From assembly GCA_013214355.1 (NCBI GenBank), contig JABSSL010000019.1:53593-117592 (forward strand): a stretch of DNA of 64,000 bases. Direction: 5' to 3'. The translations under genes were made by a program, and so were the position numbers. This document shows, one piece after another, positions 1-8,567 of the stretch. Positions within the stretch are counted from its first letter, which is position 1, and each line of letters opens with the position of its first letter. The notes beneath the pieces were generated by a model. It had not been told where the DNA came from. It worked only from the letters and a program-made list of their open reading frames with translations, and ran no database searches. This DNA is from Saprospiraceae bacterium. Lineage in GTDB: Bacteria; Bacteroidota; Bacteroidia; Chitinophagales; Saprospiraceae.

Positions 1-2052
1 AGCTGGCAAATGGAATTTAGCTTGACAAAGGATGGTAACCAATATGGAGCGGTAGGTAAGTTCGTAGGAGAGTCCTATTTTGATCTTTTTTCTTATCCGG
101 TAATAGATGGAGTAGGGGATACCCTTTTGAGAGCCCTCAATAGTATTGTGATCAGTGAATCTTTGGCGATGCAACTGTTTGGCCAGAAAACAGGTATCAT
201 CGGCCAGAAAATCGATTGGCAATTTCAGCAATTAGAAAGTCCAGCCATTGTTAGTGGAGTTTTCGCAGATATACCGGACAATTCAACGGACCAGTTCGAT
301 TTTGTCTTACCCTTTTCCCTGTACCGTAAAGTCTTTGGTGAAGGTTGGAGTAATCCCAATGCCGTAACTTATGTTTTGCTGGACGCACAAAGCAAGGTAG
401 ACCAGGTTAGCCCAAAGATCGCTTCGGTTTACTCGAAGCGAGTGCCAGAAGCAGAGGTGGATTATTTCTTGCAAAGGTATAGCGATCAATATCTGTATGG
501 GGAATTCGAAAATGGCCAACAGGCAGGAGGCAGAATAACCTATGTTCGTTGGTTTAGTTGGTTGGCGCTATTCATTCTAGCTATCGCTTGTATCAATTTC
601 ATTAATCTGGCCACCGCAAAGTCTTTACAAAGGGCAAAAGCAGTGGGTATTCGGAAAGCCTTAGGGGCAGGGCGATGGCGATTGATCAAGGAGTATTTTG
701 GTGAGGCCGTAATACTTACTCAGGTATCCATTGTATTTGCATTAATTTTAGTGTTTATCCTCTTACCGTACTTCAATCAGTTTACTAATAAATCTTTGGA
801 ACTTGGATTTTCTTGGGTCTTGTTATTTGCTTTGTTAGCGGTTGGTGTAATCACTAGTTTGTTGGCGGGAACCTACCCAGCCCTCTATGCATCATCTGTG
901 CCCGCTTTGACCGTTGTAAAAAGGACAGCTCCTGTTCAAAAGACTAGAATTTCACTAAGGGAGGTATTGGTTACCGGGCAATTTGCACTGTCCATCATCA
1001 TGATTGTCGGCGTGCTGGTGTTGTCTAAGCAAATGGATTTTTTACAACAACAATCCTTAGGTTACGAAAGGGACAATCTGATCCGCTTTTCGGTGAGTGG
1101 AGGCGATGCCGAAGCGCTAACATCTTTTCTTACTGAAGTAAAAAAGATACCTGGAGTACTACAGGCTTCAGCTATGACCAATAGCTTTTTTGAATTGCCT
1201 GGTGGTGAATTGAGCTGGGAGGGGCAGGGTGATAAGAAGGTTAGTTTTAGTCGTCATATAGTAGATTATGGTTTCATAGAAACCTTGGGAGTGTCTATTA
1301 AGGAGGGGCGAACCTTTTCAAAAGAATTTGCAGATAGGCCACAAATCATTTTAAACGAGACAGCAGTGAAGGCGATGGGAATTAGCGATCCAGTCGGTAA
1401 CAGAGCTGGCTTTTGGGGGCAGGAGGTGGAAATTGTTGGGGTGGTAAAAGACTTTAACTTTAAATCCCTACACGAAGAGATAGGCCCTATGTTTTTTCAG
1501 CTTTCACACAATTTTCTGAACCAAGTAATTGTTAGGCTCAAGCCGGATAACAATGCTGCACAATTGGAGCAATTGAGTGGCCTCTACCAAGATTTCAATC
1601 CTGGGCATACCTTTAACTACCACTTTATCGACGAGGATTATCAACAATTGTATGGATCGGAGGAGCGGATGGCAGCCCTAGGTAAATACTTTGCAGGTTT
1701 AGCCATTATAATATCTTGTCTGGGACTATTAGGACTGATCTTTTTCATGACCGAACGGCGTGCAAAGGAAATTAGCATTAGAAAGGTTTTAGGATCGTCC
1801 ACAGCATCACTGATTCAATTATTGTCTCTTGGATTTACCAAAATGATTCTTATTGCTGTAGTCATTGCTATTCCGATCAGTGTTTACCTAACTAACATGT
1901 GGTTAAATAATTTCGCCTATCGGATTGAATTAGAATGGTGGTTTTTCGCCTTGGCCATCCTAATTGGAGCAAGTCTAGCCTATTTGACCATCTTCCGTCA
2001 GATTCTATCTACGGCCAAGCTCAATCCCGTGGAGGTACTTAGAAGTGAATAA
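1..2052 (+). CDS. ABC transporter permease, MacB/FtsX family (5' end outside window)
   Basis: The reading frame is open from base 1, and the first ATG (base 10) lies inside the periplasmic domain, so the start is upstream of the window; about 100 residues including the first membrane segment are probably missing. Visible order: MacB-like periplasmic core, a membrane segment followed by the motif GIRKALGAGR, two further helices, a mid-protein helix, a second periplasmic domain, then the C-terminal FtsX trio with ERRAKEISIRKVLGSS and the end NPVEVLRSE. The family normally works with an ATPase in export or mechanotransmission across the inner membrane, but no ATPase gene lies in the window. It is homologous to the three permeases at 4868-13780. 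It ends 3 bases before the convergent oxidoreductase gene. The substrate is unknown. Confidence 0.9.
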   Translation, partial: SWQMEFSLTKDGNQYGAVGKFVGESYFDLFSYPVIDGVGDTLLRALNSIVISESLAMQLFGQKTGIIGQKIDWQFQQLESPAIVSGVFADIPDNSTDQFDFVLPFSLYRKVFGEGWSNPNAVTYVLLDAQSKVDQVSPKIASVYSKRVPEAEVDYFLQRYSDQYLYGEFENGQQAGGRITYVRWFSWLALFILAIACINFINLATAKSLQRAKAVGIRKALGAGRWRLIKEYFGEAVILTQVSIVFALILVFILLPYFNQFTNKSLELGFSWVLLFALLAVGVITSLLAGTYPALYASSVPALTVVKRTAPVQKTRISLREVLVTGQFALSIIMIVGVLVLSKQMDFLQQQSLGYERDNLIRFSVSGGDAEALTSFLTEVKKIPGVLQASAMTNSFFELPGGELSWEGQGDKKVSFSRHIVDYGFIETLGVSIKEGRTFSKEFADRPQIILNETAVKAMGISDPVGNRAGFWGQEVEIVGVVKDFNFKSLHEEIGPMFFQLSHNFLNQVIVRLKPDNNAAQLEQLSGLYQDFNPGHTFNYHFIDEDYQQLYGSEERMAALGKYFAGLAIIISCLGLLGLIFFMTERRAKEISIRKVLGSSTASLIQLLSLGFTKMILIAVVIAIPISVYLTNMWLNNFAYRIELEWWFFALAILIGASLAYLTIFRQILSTAKLNPVEVLRSE

Positions 2053-2055
2053 GGC

Positions 2056-3447
2056 TTACTTAAGTTCTTTCATAAACTGCTGGAGTTTTACCATAGCGGG
2101 CATGATGTTGTTACGCATTCGCTTGATAATGTCTTGCTTAACCGGATCACTGCGATCTGCCTGAGCGATCAATTGGCTAAAGCCGTCCAAGCGATTACCC
2201 AAAAGCCACTTTCTAATGCTTTTGTGTTGACCCCAGCTATATTGATTTGTCATGAAGATGGCTAGCATTCGGATCCAATCCGTATCGTGATTAGGTAAAG
2301 GTACCACCTGGCATAAGCCATTCTTTTTGTCCTCATTGTCAAAGTTTGACTCGATGTAGGCAATGAGGGAAGCGCTGAAGAGCGGTTGATAGGATCTGAT
2401 TGTTTGCGGAATAATGCGATCTCCTTGGAAAATAGGTGTGATCTCGAGATTGCTAATGGCGCTGGCGGTGCAGTCTACATGTATACGGTTTTTACTGGTA
2501 GGTACCTTGCCGTGATCTAAGATTATTTCGGATTCCGTAATTCGTTGTACTCGTCCAAGTCGAATGATTTTTTCAATACTGCGTAACATGTCCAGCTCTT
2601 TCTGGCAGACGGTGGCCCCGTGAAACATCGTAGGAGTTACCGTTGGGTCTATTCGAGTTAGTACTCCATTCTGCTCTAGAAGCCGAAATAAATCAGGAAT
2701 GGAATCCGCTTGAGCTACTGACTCGAACTGAGCGGCCATATTTCCGATGGTAGATTCAAAAAACTCCTGGCTAGGCTGGGTGGTCTTTCGATCCAATAAC
2801 CAGGAATCTCTAGATACGATCCAGCTAATCCGTTCAGCAGGGACCTGATTGTCTAGCAACCAAACACAAGCATCCATGCCTGTTTTTCCACCCCCGATCA
2901 CCACAAACCCCTCAGGTGGCTCTGTGATATCCACCAATTGATTGATGGGAATAAAGGGAATGCTTTCATCCACCTCAAAATTGGGCTCATGAGTAGCTGG
3001 GATTCTTGTCTGCAGATAAGTGGTGTCAACGATTTTCTTGTTGATTTTTACCGCCTCTTGCTTGCCCGTTAGGAGGGAAGTGAATTTTCCATCTCCGTCA
3101 TAGTTACTCATGGGAAAGTACTGCACCCTGCCGCTTGGTAAAAATCGATGCCGCATGACATCATCAAAGTAGGCCTTGACGGCCGCCCCGCTGGCCAATT
3201 CAAAGAAACCTGCATTAAAGCCTACCTGGTCTTTTATGCCCTTACTCAATTCGCTAGAACTGACCCCATAAAAGGATGAAGGCTGATGCAAGCGAACAAA
3301 AGGGTAGGCTTTATTCCAATGCCCGCCAGGCTGGTGATTACGATCGATAATAAGGATTTGATCCTCTTCTGTCTCGGATAATAAAGTATCTACAAAAGCC
3401 ATGGCTGTGGCCCCGCCACCAATGATTAAATAGTCTGTTTCCAACAA
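2056..3447 (-). CDS. FAD/NAD(P)-binding oxidoreductase (flavin monooxygenase-like)
   Basis: The 463-residue protein opens with a Rossmann dinucleotide-binding motif (IIGGGATA, residues 8-15) with an acidic residue ending the second strand (Asp35), and has a second nucleotide-binding motif, IGGGKTG, at about 184-190. This two-Rossmann plan fits flavin-containing monooxygenases and related NAD(P)H:FAD oxidoreductases. There is no signal peptide, so it is probably cytoplasmic. The start is TTG at 3447: the frame upstream has no ATG over at least 15 codons, and the FAD motif needs the N-terminus to be here. It converges with the permease upstream of it. The substrate cannot be told from sequence; oxidation of a small hydrophobic compound is only a family-level guess. 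Confidence 0.8.
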   Translation of the reverse strand: MLETDYLIIGGGATAMAFVDTLLSETEEDQILIIDRNHQPGGHWNKAYPFVRLHQPSSFYGVSSSELSKGIKDQVGFNAGFFELASGAAVKAYFDDVMRHRFLPSGRVQYFPMSNYDGDGKFTSLLTGKQEAVKINKKIVDTTYLQTRIPATHEPNFEVDESIPFIPINQLVDITEPPEGFVVIGGGKTGMDACVWLLDNQVPAERISWIVSRDSWLLDRKTTQPSQEFFESTIGNMAAQFESVAQADSIPDLFRLLEQNGVLTRIDPTVTPTMFHGATVCQKELDMLRSIEKIIRLGRVQRITESEIILDHGKVPTSKNRIHVDCTASAISNLEITPIFQGDRIIPQTIRSYQPLFSASLIAYIESNFDNEDKKNGLCQVVPLPNHDTDWIRMLAIFMTNQYSWGQHKSIRKWLLGNRLDGFSQLIAQADRSDPVKQDIIKRMRNNIMPAMVKLQQFMKELK

Positions 3448-3782
3448 TTTGCAAAGATTTAGCGGATGTGAATGAATGATAGGGAAAGTACTAAATAATT
3501 AGAAATCAAGGCAGAAGCCTACTTTGATTTCCTACTTGAAAAGGAGGAAGATTAACTGGTTGTAGAAACATATTACTCAGTTAGAGTTTTCTTTAGTAAA
3601 CAAAATCAAAAACTTAACGTATAATAATTTATTAATATATAAATGAATCCTCTTCTCAGGATTCCTCTTGCGCTCAATACCTAGCTGTCTACTCCCAAAT
3701 TTCACTATGCAACAACGCGATTTTGGAATATTTACTCGTTATTAGTGTTTGCAAAACAAACACTTGCTAAATACCCATATAC
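3448..3782. other. Intergenic region, divergent oxidoreductase/glucosaminidase
   Basis: This AT-rich 335-base gap lies between two divergently transcribed genes and must hold both promoters. I see no ORF or RNA gene. The only clear structure is an inverted repeat at 3744-3764, listed separately. Confidence 0.7.
3744..3764. promoter_or_regulatory. Inverted repeat upstream of the glucosaminidase gene
   Basis: A perfect 8-base inverted repeat (AGTGTTTG, 5-base loop, CAAACACT) ends 18 bases before the ATG at 3783. The left arm overlaps TAgtgTTTG, which resembles the Bacteroidota -7 box (TAnnTTTG) with one extra spacer base. It could be an operator over the promoter or a 5'-leader hairpin. Its role is inferred from position only. 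Confidence 0.4.
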
Positions 3783-4340
3783 ATGAAACAGAGAAAATTT
3801 GCTTTCTATTTCATTTTGTTGTTTGCACTGGTACAATTTGGTTTTACGACAGCACCTACTGATTTCAATCGACCTTGGCAGGTTAGGCTTTACGTGAAAA
3901 ATTATGGCTACTTAGCCAAAGAGCTAAGCGAACAAACCAAGATCCCCGCGCCACTGATTTTAGCGGTTGCTGGCCTTGAAAGTGGATGGGGTAGGAGTGA
4001 GCTTGCAAAATCTGCAAATAATCACTTCGGCATTAAAGCCAAGCGAGACTGGTTGGGTATGAGCTACTGTAAAAACACCTTGGAATATGGCAGCTACCAA
4101 GCCAATCAACCTTATTTAGCTCAACAATGCTTCAAGAAATATTCCTACATCCGAGATAGTTACCAAGACTTTGGTAGATACCTACAAAGCAAGGGGTATT
4201 ACCATAATCTACTCTACTATCCAAGCTGGAACTATCGAGCTTGGGCGGAAGGCATGCAGCGAAATGGCTATGCTACAGATCCCAAATATGCGGATAAAGT
4301 GCTTCGTGTAATTTGGAGATATAAGTTAGATCAGATCTAA
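3783..4340 (+). CDS. Secreted glucosaminidase-domain peptidoglycan hydrolase
   Basis: The 185-residue protein has an N-terminal hydrophobic signal segment (about residues 6-24). A glucosaminidase domain (FlgJ/Mannosyl-glycoprotein endo-beta-N-acetylglucosaminidase type) covers about residues 45-185. The motif AGLESGWGRSELA carries the likely catalytic glutamate (Glu66), followed by NNHFGIKA (79-86), both typical of the family. The product should cleave glycan strands of peptidoglycan in the periplasm or outside the cell. No LysM or SH3 cell-wall-binding domain is present. An inverted repeat lies directly upstream. It stands alone: the next gene on the same strand starts 184 bases later. Confidence 0.87.
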   Translation: MKQRKFAFYFILLFALVQFGFTTAPTDFNRPWQVRLYVKNYGYLAKELSEQTKIPAPLILAVAGLESGWGRSELAKSANNHFGIKAKRDWLGMSYCKNTLEYGSYQANQPYLAQQCFKKYSYIRDSYQDFGRYLQSKGYYHNLLYYPSWNYRAWAEGMQRNGYATDPKYADKVLRVIWRYKLDQI

Positions 4341-4524
4341 CCGCTTCATTTCTAACAAGACCGTTGCAAAAATCAGGCTTACCTTTGACATAAGTCACTT
4401 GATTCGGGATCTAAATTTCTCTATCTTTAAGGAAGACCAAAAAATAGTATCCGGTCAACAAAATCTCATGTAACAGACACTTAATCGTAGATAATTCCCT
4501 AACCAATAATCCCTTATCTCGGTT

Positions 4525-4842
4525 ATGCAACTAAATGCAACACTTTTTCCGGCCCAAGATAAACTGGGCCAAGATTCCGAAATTGACCGTCGGTTTGTCA
4601 TCCTTGATGTAAGAACAATCCAGGAATTTGTGGGAGACCACGTCCGTGGAGCCTTCAACATACCTTACGACGAGATTCAGATTCACATCAACAAAATTAA
4701 AAGTTGGAATAAACCAATCCTGACTTATAGTGATGATGGGAGACGCAGTCAAAAGGCTAGTTATACCTTGAATATGCTAGGGGTAAAAGCCATTGATGGT
4801 GGTAGCATCACGAAGGTAAAGGCCTTATTTGGGCAACGGTAA
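4525..4842 (+). CDS. Rhodanese-like domain protein lacking the catalytic cysteine
   Basis: The 105-residue single-domain protein shows rhodanese hallmarks: ILDVRTIQEFVGDHVRGAFNIP (the first 20 positions start at residue 26) and the active-site loop at residues 69-75. In active rhodaneses and PspE/GlpE-like proteins the loop begins with Cys (CxxGxRS). Here it is S-D-D-G-R-R-S, with Ser69 (codon AGT at 4729-4731) in the cysteine position. It therefore probably cannot carry a persulfide and may act as a binding or regulatory domain. There is no signal peptide. It is followed within 25 bases by the convergent permease gene. Confidence 0.8.
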   Translation: MQLNATLFPAQDKLGQDSEIDRRFVILDVRTIQEFVGDHVRGAFNIPYDEIQIHINKIKSWNKPILTYSDDGRRSQKASYTLNMLGVKAIDGGSITKVKALFGQR

Positions 4843-4867
4843 AACTAGTAGGAGTTTCCGATCTTGA

Positions 4868-7441
4868 TCATTCATTCCTCAAACACACCGCTGGACTTAC
4901 ATTGACGGCCTTCCAAGCTTGTAGTAACACAGCTAGGCTCGCGATTAGTATAGTGATTAGAGCTGCACCGAGAAATAGCCACCATTTGAGGTCCATGTGA
5001 TACGCAAATTGGCCCAGCCATTGTTGCGCCCCCCAGTAGCTAATGGGAAGGGCAATGATGACGCCCAATAGAATTAGGCGAGTGAAGCTGGAGCCGAGCA
5101 ATTGGATAATATTCCAATCTGTAGCTCCTAGTACTTTACGTACTCCAATCTCCTTGGATCGCTGTTCTGCCATGAACATCGCTAAGCCCAGAATACCTAA
5201 AGTTGAGATCAAGATCGCTAAGCCGGTGAAGTAAGTCGATAGACTAGCTACTTTGCTTTCCGATTCATGCAGTCTTTGATATTCTTCATCCAAGAAACTG
5301 TATTTGAAAGGGTAGGGGGGATGGTGTTTTTCATAAAGGGTCTCGATTTGGGCAAGTGCTTCACGTTCCTTCCCTGCTTGGAGTCTAGCAATGACACGCC
5401 TGCCGGTCGGATACATGCGGAAGATCAATGGTTTTACGGCTTGATGGATAGATCCATAGTGAAAATCATCCACGACTCCAATGATTTCTCTTTTATTTTC
5501 CCCATAGTCTATCTGCATCCCAATCGGATCTTCCAATCCCATCATTTGTCGGGCTGATTCATTAATGATGATCTTATTTTTTTCATCTCCATATTCCTCT
5601 GAATAAGTTCTACCGGCAAGTAGCTCCATATCCAGCGTCTCGATGACATTGTAGGAAATAATCGGGGATTTAAAGAGGTATTTTTTATCCTCCTCTTGTC
5701 CTCTCCAGGAGTAACCGCTCTGTCCACCGCCGCCAGCTAAGATTGGCGTAGCCATATTAGCCACGTCCAGTACTCCAGGTATCTTGTCCAATTCCTGTAG
5801 AAAGGTCTTGTACTCTCCCGTAAAAGCGGCTCGATTAAACTGGATCACATTATCTCTATTGAAGCCAAGATTTTTATCCTGAATGAATTTCAATTGCCCA
5901 TGCACAATGAACACAGACACCATGAAAAGTACAGATAGGCTAAACTGCAACACGACGAGGCTTTTTCGCAACCAGGCTCCTCCTGTTGCTCCTTGCCAAT
6001 CCCCATTCAATACCACTTTAGGTTGAAACTTGGAGAGATAAAAGGCGGGATAGGAGCCTGCGACGAAACCTGTGACCAGGACAATAGCCAAAATCACGCC
6101 CAGGGTTTGCCAACCCAATACCAAGCCCAAAGATTTACCGGTAAGTTGATTGAAATAGGGAATCAAGAAAAAGACCAGGCAAAGTGCCATGAAAAGAGAG
6201 AGGAGCGTCATCAGTAAGGACTCTGTTAGGAACTGCCCGACTAAGATGTGTTTTTGAGCACCCATGGTTTTCTTTACTCCAATTTCCTTCATTTTTAAAC
6301 CGGCCTGCGCCGTAGCAAGATTCATGAAGTTGAAGCAGGCAATCAGTAAAATAAATAAGGCGGTGATGGAGAATAATCTCACGTAGGAAATTCTTCCTCC
6401 AGCCAGGAATCCATCCTTGAAATTACCGTGGAGATACTGATCACTGTATTTTTGCAAGAATAGCGTAGAACGTTTGCGTTGTGCCACGCCTGTTTTCAAA
6501 AACTCCCCAAGATTGGCGCTGATCTTTTTCGCTTCCGACTGATCGTTTAGAAGTACATAGGTACGTGCATAGTCACCATTCCACTGCCCGGCATATTCAT
6601 CCAAATCTGTCATCAGATTGATAGATAAGACGAAGTCAAATTGCAGAGAGGAATACGATGGTATATCTTCAAAAGTACCACTTACTGCTAAGACCTGATC
6701 CCGCCATTCAATGGTTTTTCCGACAACTGTTTCCGCTTGCGGGAAGAGCTTTTTAGCGGTTTTATCCGATAATACCACTGCATTCTTACGCCTAAGTACT
6801 TGTTCGATGGTGCCCTCTTTTAGTGGAAAGCTAAATACGTTAAAAAAGCTCGGGCTAGCATAAATCCCTCTGCTGATGCTAGCGTGTTCACCGTTGCTCA
6901 AAACACCTCCGGGACTTTCCTCTTTACTGCTGACTGAGATGGCTTCTGATATTCCCGATACTTCCGATTCTAGTGCATCGGCTAAGGGTATAGGTGTATT
7001 CTTCCAAGTATTGATCCCACTAGGAGAAGTATGATTCTGCAGCACTCTGTATAGATGCTGATCATTTTCATGAAATCGATCATATTGCCATTCATCAGCC
7101 ACCCAAAGATAGATGAGTAGGACACAAGCTAGTCCAGCTGACAGACCAGTCAAATTAATGAGAAAAGATCTTTTGTTTCTTAGAAAGGAACGATAGCTAA
7201 TTAAAAGGTTATGCCGTAAGAGGCTTTTTGAAAAGAAGGTCATGAGTGGGTTGGGTTTAATAAAGTCGGGTCTAAAATGTAAAATAACTTGCCAGTAGAA
7301 CCACAGTGTACTCCATCTGGATTCTTCCTCAAATTGGCTTTCAAAAACTTCTAGTAAATTCCCTTCTATTTCCTCAATAAAGTCCTCCTTACAAAACCAG
7401 TGAAGGAATCGTAGCGCTAAGTTGGGTGGGCTATTTTTCAT
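4868..7441 (-). CDS. PadR-linked MacB/FtsX-family permease with permease-prefix domain
   Basis: The 857-residue inner-membrane protein starts with a roughly 70-residue soluble helical prefix (PPNLALRFLHWFCKEDF, then EEIEGNLLEVFE), the 'permease prefix domain' seen in PadR-linked permeases of Bacteroidota. Then follow a first membrane helix (GLSAGLACVLLIYLWVADEW), a MacB-like periplasmic core, three helices with the motif EIGVKKTMGA, a mid helix, a second periplasmic domain and the C-terminal FtsX trio with EIGVRKVLGA. The ATG at 7441 shares one base with the stop of the upstream PadR gene (TGATG), so translation is probably coupled. A TTG one codon upstream is less likely. The cargo is unknown and no ATPase is nearby. 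Confidence 0.9.
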   Translation of the reverse strand: MKNSPPNLALRFLHWFCKEDFIEEIEGNLLEVFESQFEEESRWSTLWFYWQVILHFRPDFIKPNPLMTFFSKSLLRHNLLISYRSFLRNKRSFLINLTGLSAGLACVLLIYLWVADEWQYDRFHENDQHLYRVLQNHTSPSGINTWKNTPIPLADALESEVSGISEAISVSSKEESPGGVLSNGEHASISRGIYASPSFFNVFSFPLKEGTIEQVLRRKNAVVLSDKTAKKLFPQAETVVGKTIEWRDQVLAVSGTFEDIPSYSSLQFDFVLSINLMTDLDEYAGQWNGDYARTYVLLNDQSEAKKISANLGEFLKTGVAQRKRSTLFLQKYSDQYLHGNFKDGFLAGGRISYVRLFSITALFILLIACFNFMNLATAQAGLKMKEIGVKKTMGAQKHILVGQFLTESLLMTLLSLFMALCLVFFLIPYFNQLTGKSLGLVLGWQTLGVILAIVLVTGFVAGSYPAFYLSKFQPKVVLNGDWQGATGGAWLRKSLVVLQFSLSVLFMVSVFIVHGQLKFIQDKNLGFNRDNVIQFNRAAFTGEYKTFLQELDKIPGVLDVANMATPILAGGGGQSGYSWRGQEEDKKYLFKSPIISYNVIETLDMELLAGRTYSEEYGDEKNKIIINESARQMMGLEDPIGMQIDYGENKREIIGVVDDFHYGSIHQAVKPLIFRMYPTGRRVIARLQAGKEREALAQIETLYEKHHPPYPFKYSFLDEEYQRLHESESKVASLSTYFTGLAILISTLGILGLAMFMAEQRSKEIGVRKVLGATDWNIIQLLGSSFTRLILLGVIIALPISYWGAQQWLGQFAYHMDLKWWLFLGAALITILIASLAVLLQAWKAVNVSPAVCLRNE

Positions 7442-7764
7442 CAAAAGGAAATATTAGGTATCCTTTGATAAAGGCTGTTGCGAATTTCAAATTGCTTATC
7501 TAGCATTTGCTTGCCGAAAGCAGTAATGACGTAATATTTTTTACGCCGACCTCCTCGATCTTGTGTAATACCCCCAAAACGAGCATCTACGTAGCCTTTG
7601 TCAGACATTCGTTTTAAGGCCACATGCACAGCGCTGATGTTGATCTTTTTGTCCAGCTCCTTTTCCAGACTTTCCTTGATGGAAACACCGTAGGCTGTAT
7701 CATGTTGGGCTGCCACGGTCAAGAGGACAAGCTCTTCAAATTCTCCTAAACTCTGAGACTTCAT
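7441..7764 (-). CDS. PadR-family transcriptional regulator
   Basis: The 107-residue protein is a PadR winged helix: the N-terminal motif LGEFEELVLLTVA, then YGVSIKESLE, the recognition-helix region SAVHVALKRMSDKGYV, and the wing GGRRKKYYVIT. I chose the ATG at 7764 rather than the upstream in-frame start at 7854 because PadR homology begins exactly there and a -7 box plus inverted repeat lie just before it. PadR proteins repress neighbouring transporter operons and respond to small molecules or envelope cues. It is translationally coupled to the permease that follows, and is inferred to autoregulate that operon. Confidence 0.9.
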   Translation of the reverse strand: MKSQSLGEFEELVLLTVAAQHDTAYGVSIKESLEKELDKKINISAVHVALKRMSDKGYVDARFGGITQDRGGRRKKYYVITAFGKQMLDKQFEIRNSLYQRIPNISF

Positions 7765-7772
7765 AGCGATAC

Positions 7773-7826
7773 ATTTACTTAACAAATGTAAATATAATAA
7801 ATTATTTTCACTTTTGTTAAGTAAAT
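7773..7826. promoter_or_regulatory. Promoter and 14-base inverted-repeat operator of the first PadR operon
   Basis: A perfect 14-base inverted repeat has arms at 7773-7786 (ATTTACTTAACAAA) and 7813-7826, with 26 bases between. On the minus strand the -7-like box TACATTTG (7783-7790) fits Bacteroidota TAnnTTTG and overlaps the inner arm; the ATG follows at 7764. The second arm falls where the -33 region would be. A shorter repeat TACATTT/AAATGTA (7770-7776 and 7784-7790) is nested in it. This is what a PadR autoregulatory operator would look like; binding is inferred. Confidence 0.6.
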
Positions 7827-7922
7827 CACATGGAAATTGTCTTAAGTCGGCCACAAAGCGTAGAAGTTCGCTAGTAGGGGAGTAATATTCCTATCTTGTT
7901 GACTCAACATTGCTTGTAAGAA

Positions 7923-8567
7923 ATGAATGCTGCACCCAATTATTACACCAATCATCGGAGAGAAATGCTGCCCGCCTTGCCGTCTTACTACAGCAAGGTT
8001 CTGGAAATAGGCTGTGGCAAAGGCCGGTTTCGGGCGAACCTCGAGCAGCCGCACGAATATTGGGGCTTAGAGCCAGTTCCTGCGGCAGCTGAGGAGGCAA
8101 GGGCAGTATTGGACAAAGTTCTGAAAGGGACTTATGAAGAACAGCTGGATCAACTGCCAGAAGCTTACTTTGATCTGATTATCTGTAACGATGTGATCGA
8201 ACATATGATGGATCACGATTTTTTCTTCCGGAGTATTCAGTCAAAATTGACTTCAGCTGGCGTATTGGTTGCCTCGGTACCAAACGTCCGCCATATCTTA
8301 CATTTGTATGAGCTATTAGTGCAAAAAGATTGGCAATATAAGGATGATGGCATTTTGGATCGAACTCATTATCGTTTCTTTACGGAGAAGAGTTTGCGCA
8401 GCATCTTAGAACAGCACCACTATCAAATCGAATATTTTCAAGGGATCAACAAATATGAAGGAGATTCCTTTATTAAGGGCCTATTTGGCCGACTGGTAAG
8501 TGGCGTTCTAGGGAAGGATACGCTTTATTTACAGTTTGCGATTCGCATTAAAAGGAAGAAAAACTAG
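7923..8567 (+). CDS. Class I SAM-dependent methyltransferase (Methyltransf_23 type)
   Basis: The 214-residue protein carries motif I VLEIGCGKG (residues 26-34), an acidic residue at the end of the second strand (GLEP, Glu50), and the post-II motif FDLIICNDVIEHM (about 83-95). The second half contains LDRTHYRFFT, common in Methyltransf_23 enzymes acting on lipids, quinone precursors or glycan-linked substrates. The acceptor is unknown. There is no signal peptide. The stop codon overlaps the stop of the convergent permease gene by two bases (8566-8567 versus 8564-8566), leaving no room for a terminator between them. Confidence 0.85.
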   Translation: MNAAPNYYTNHRREMLPALPSYYSKVLEIGCGKGRFRANLEQPHEYWGLEPVPAAAEEARAVLDKVLKGTYEEQLDQLPEAYFDLIICNDVIEHMMDHDFFFRSIQSKLTSAGVLVASVPNVRHILHLYELLVQKDWQYKDDGILDRTHYRFFTEKSLRSILEQHHYQIEYFQGINKYEGDSFIKGLFGRLVSGVLGKDTLYLQFAIRIKRKKN

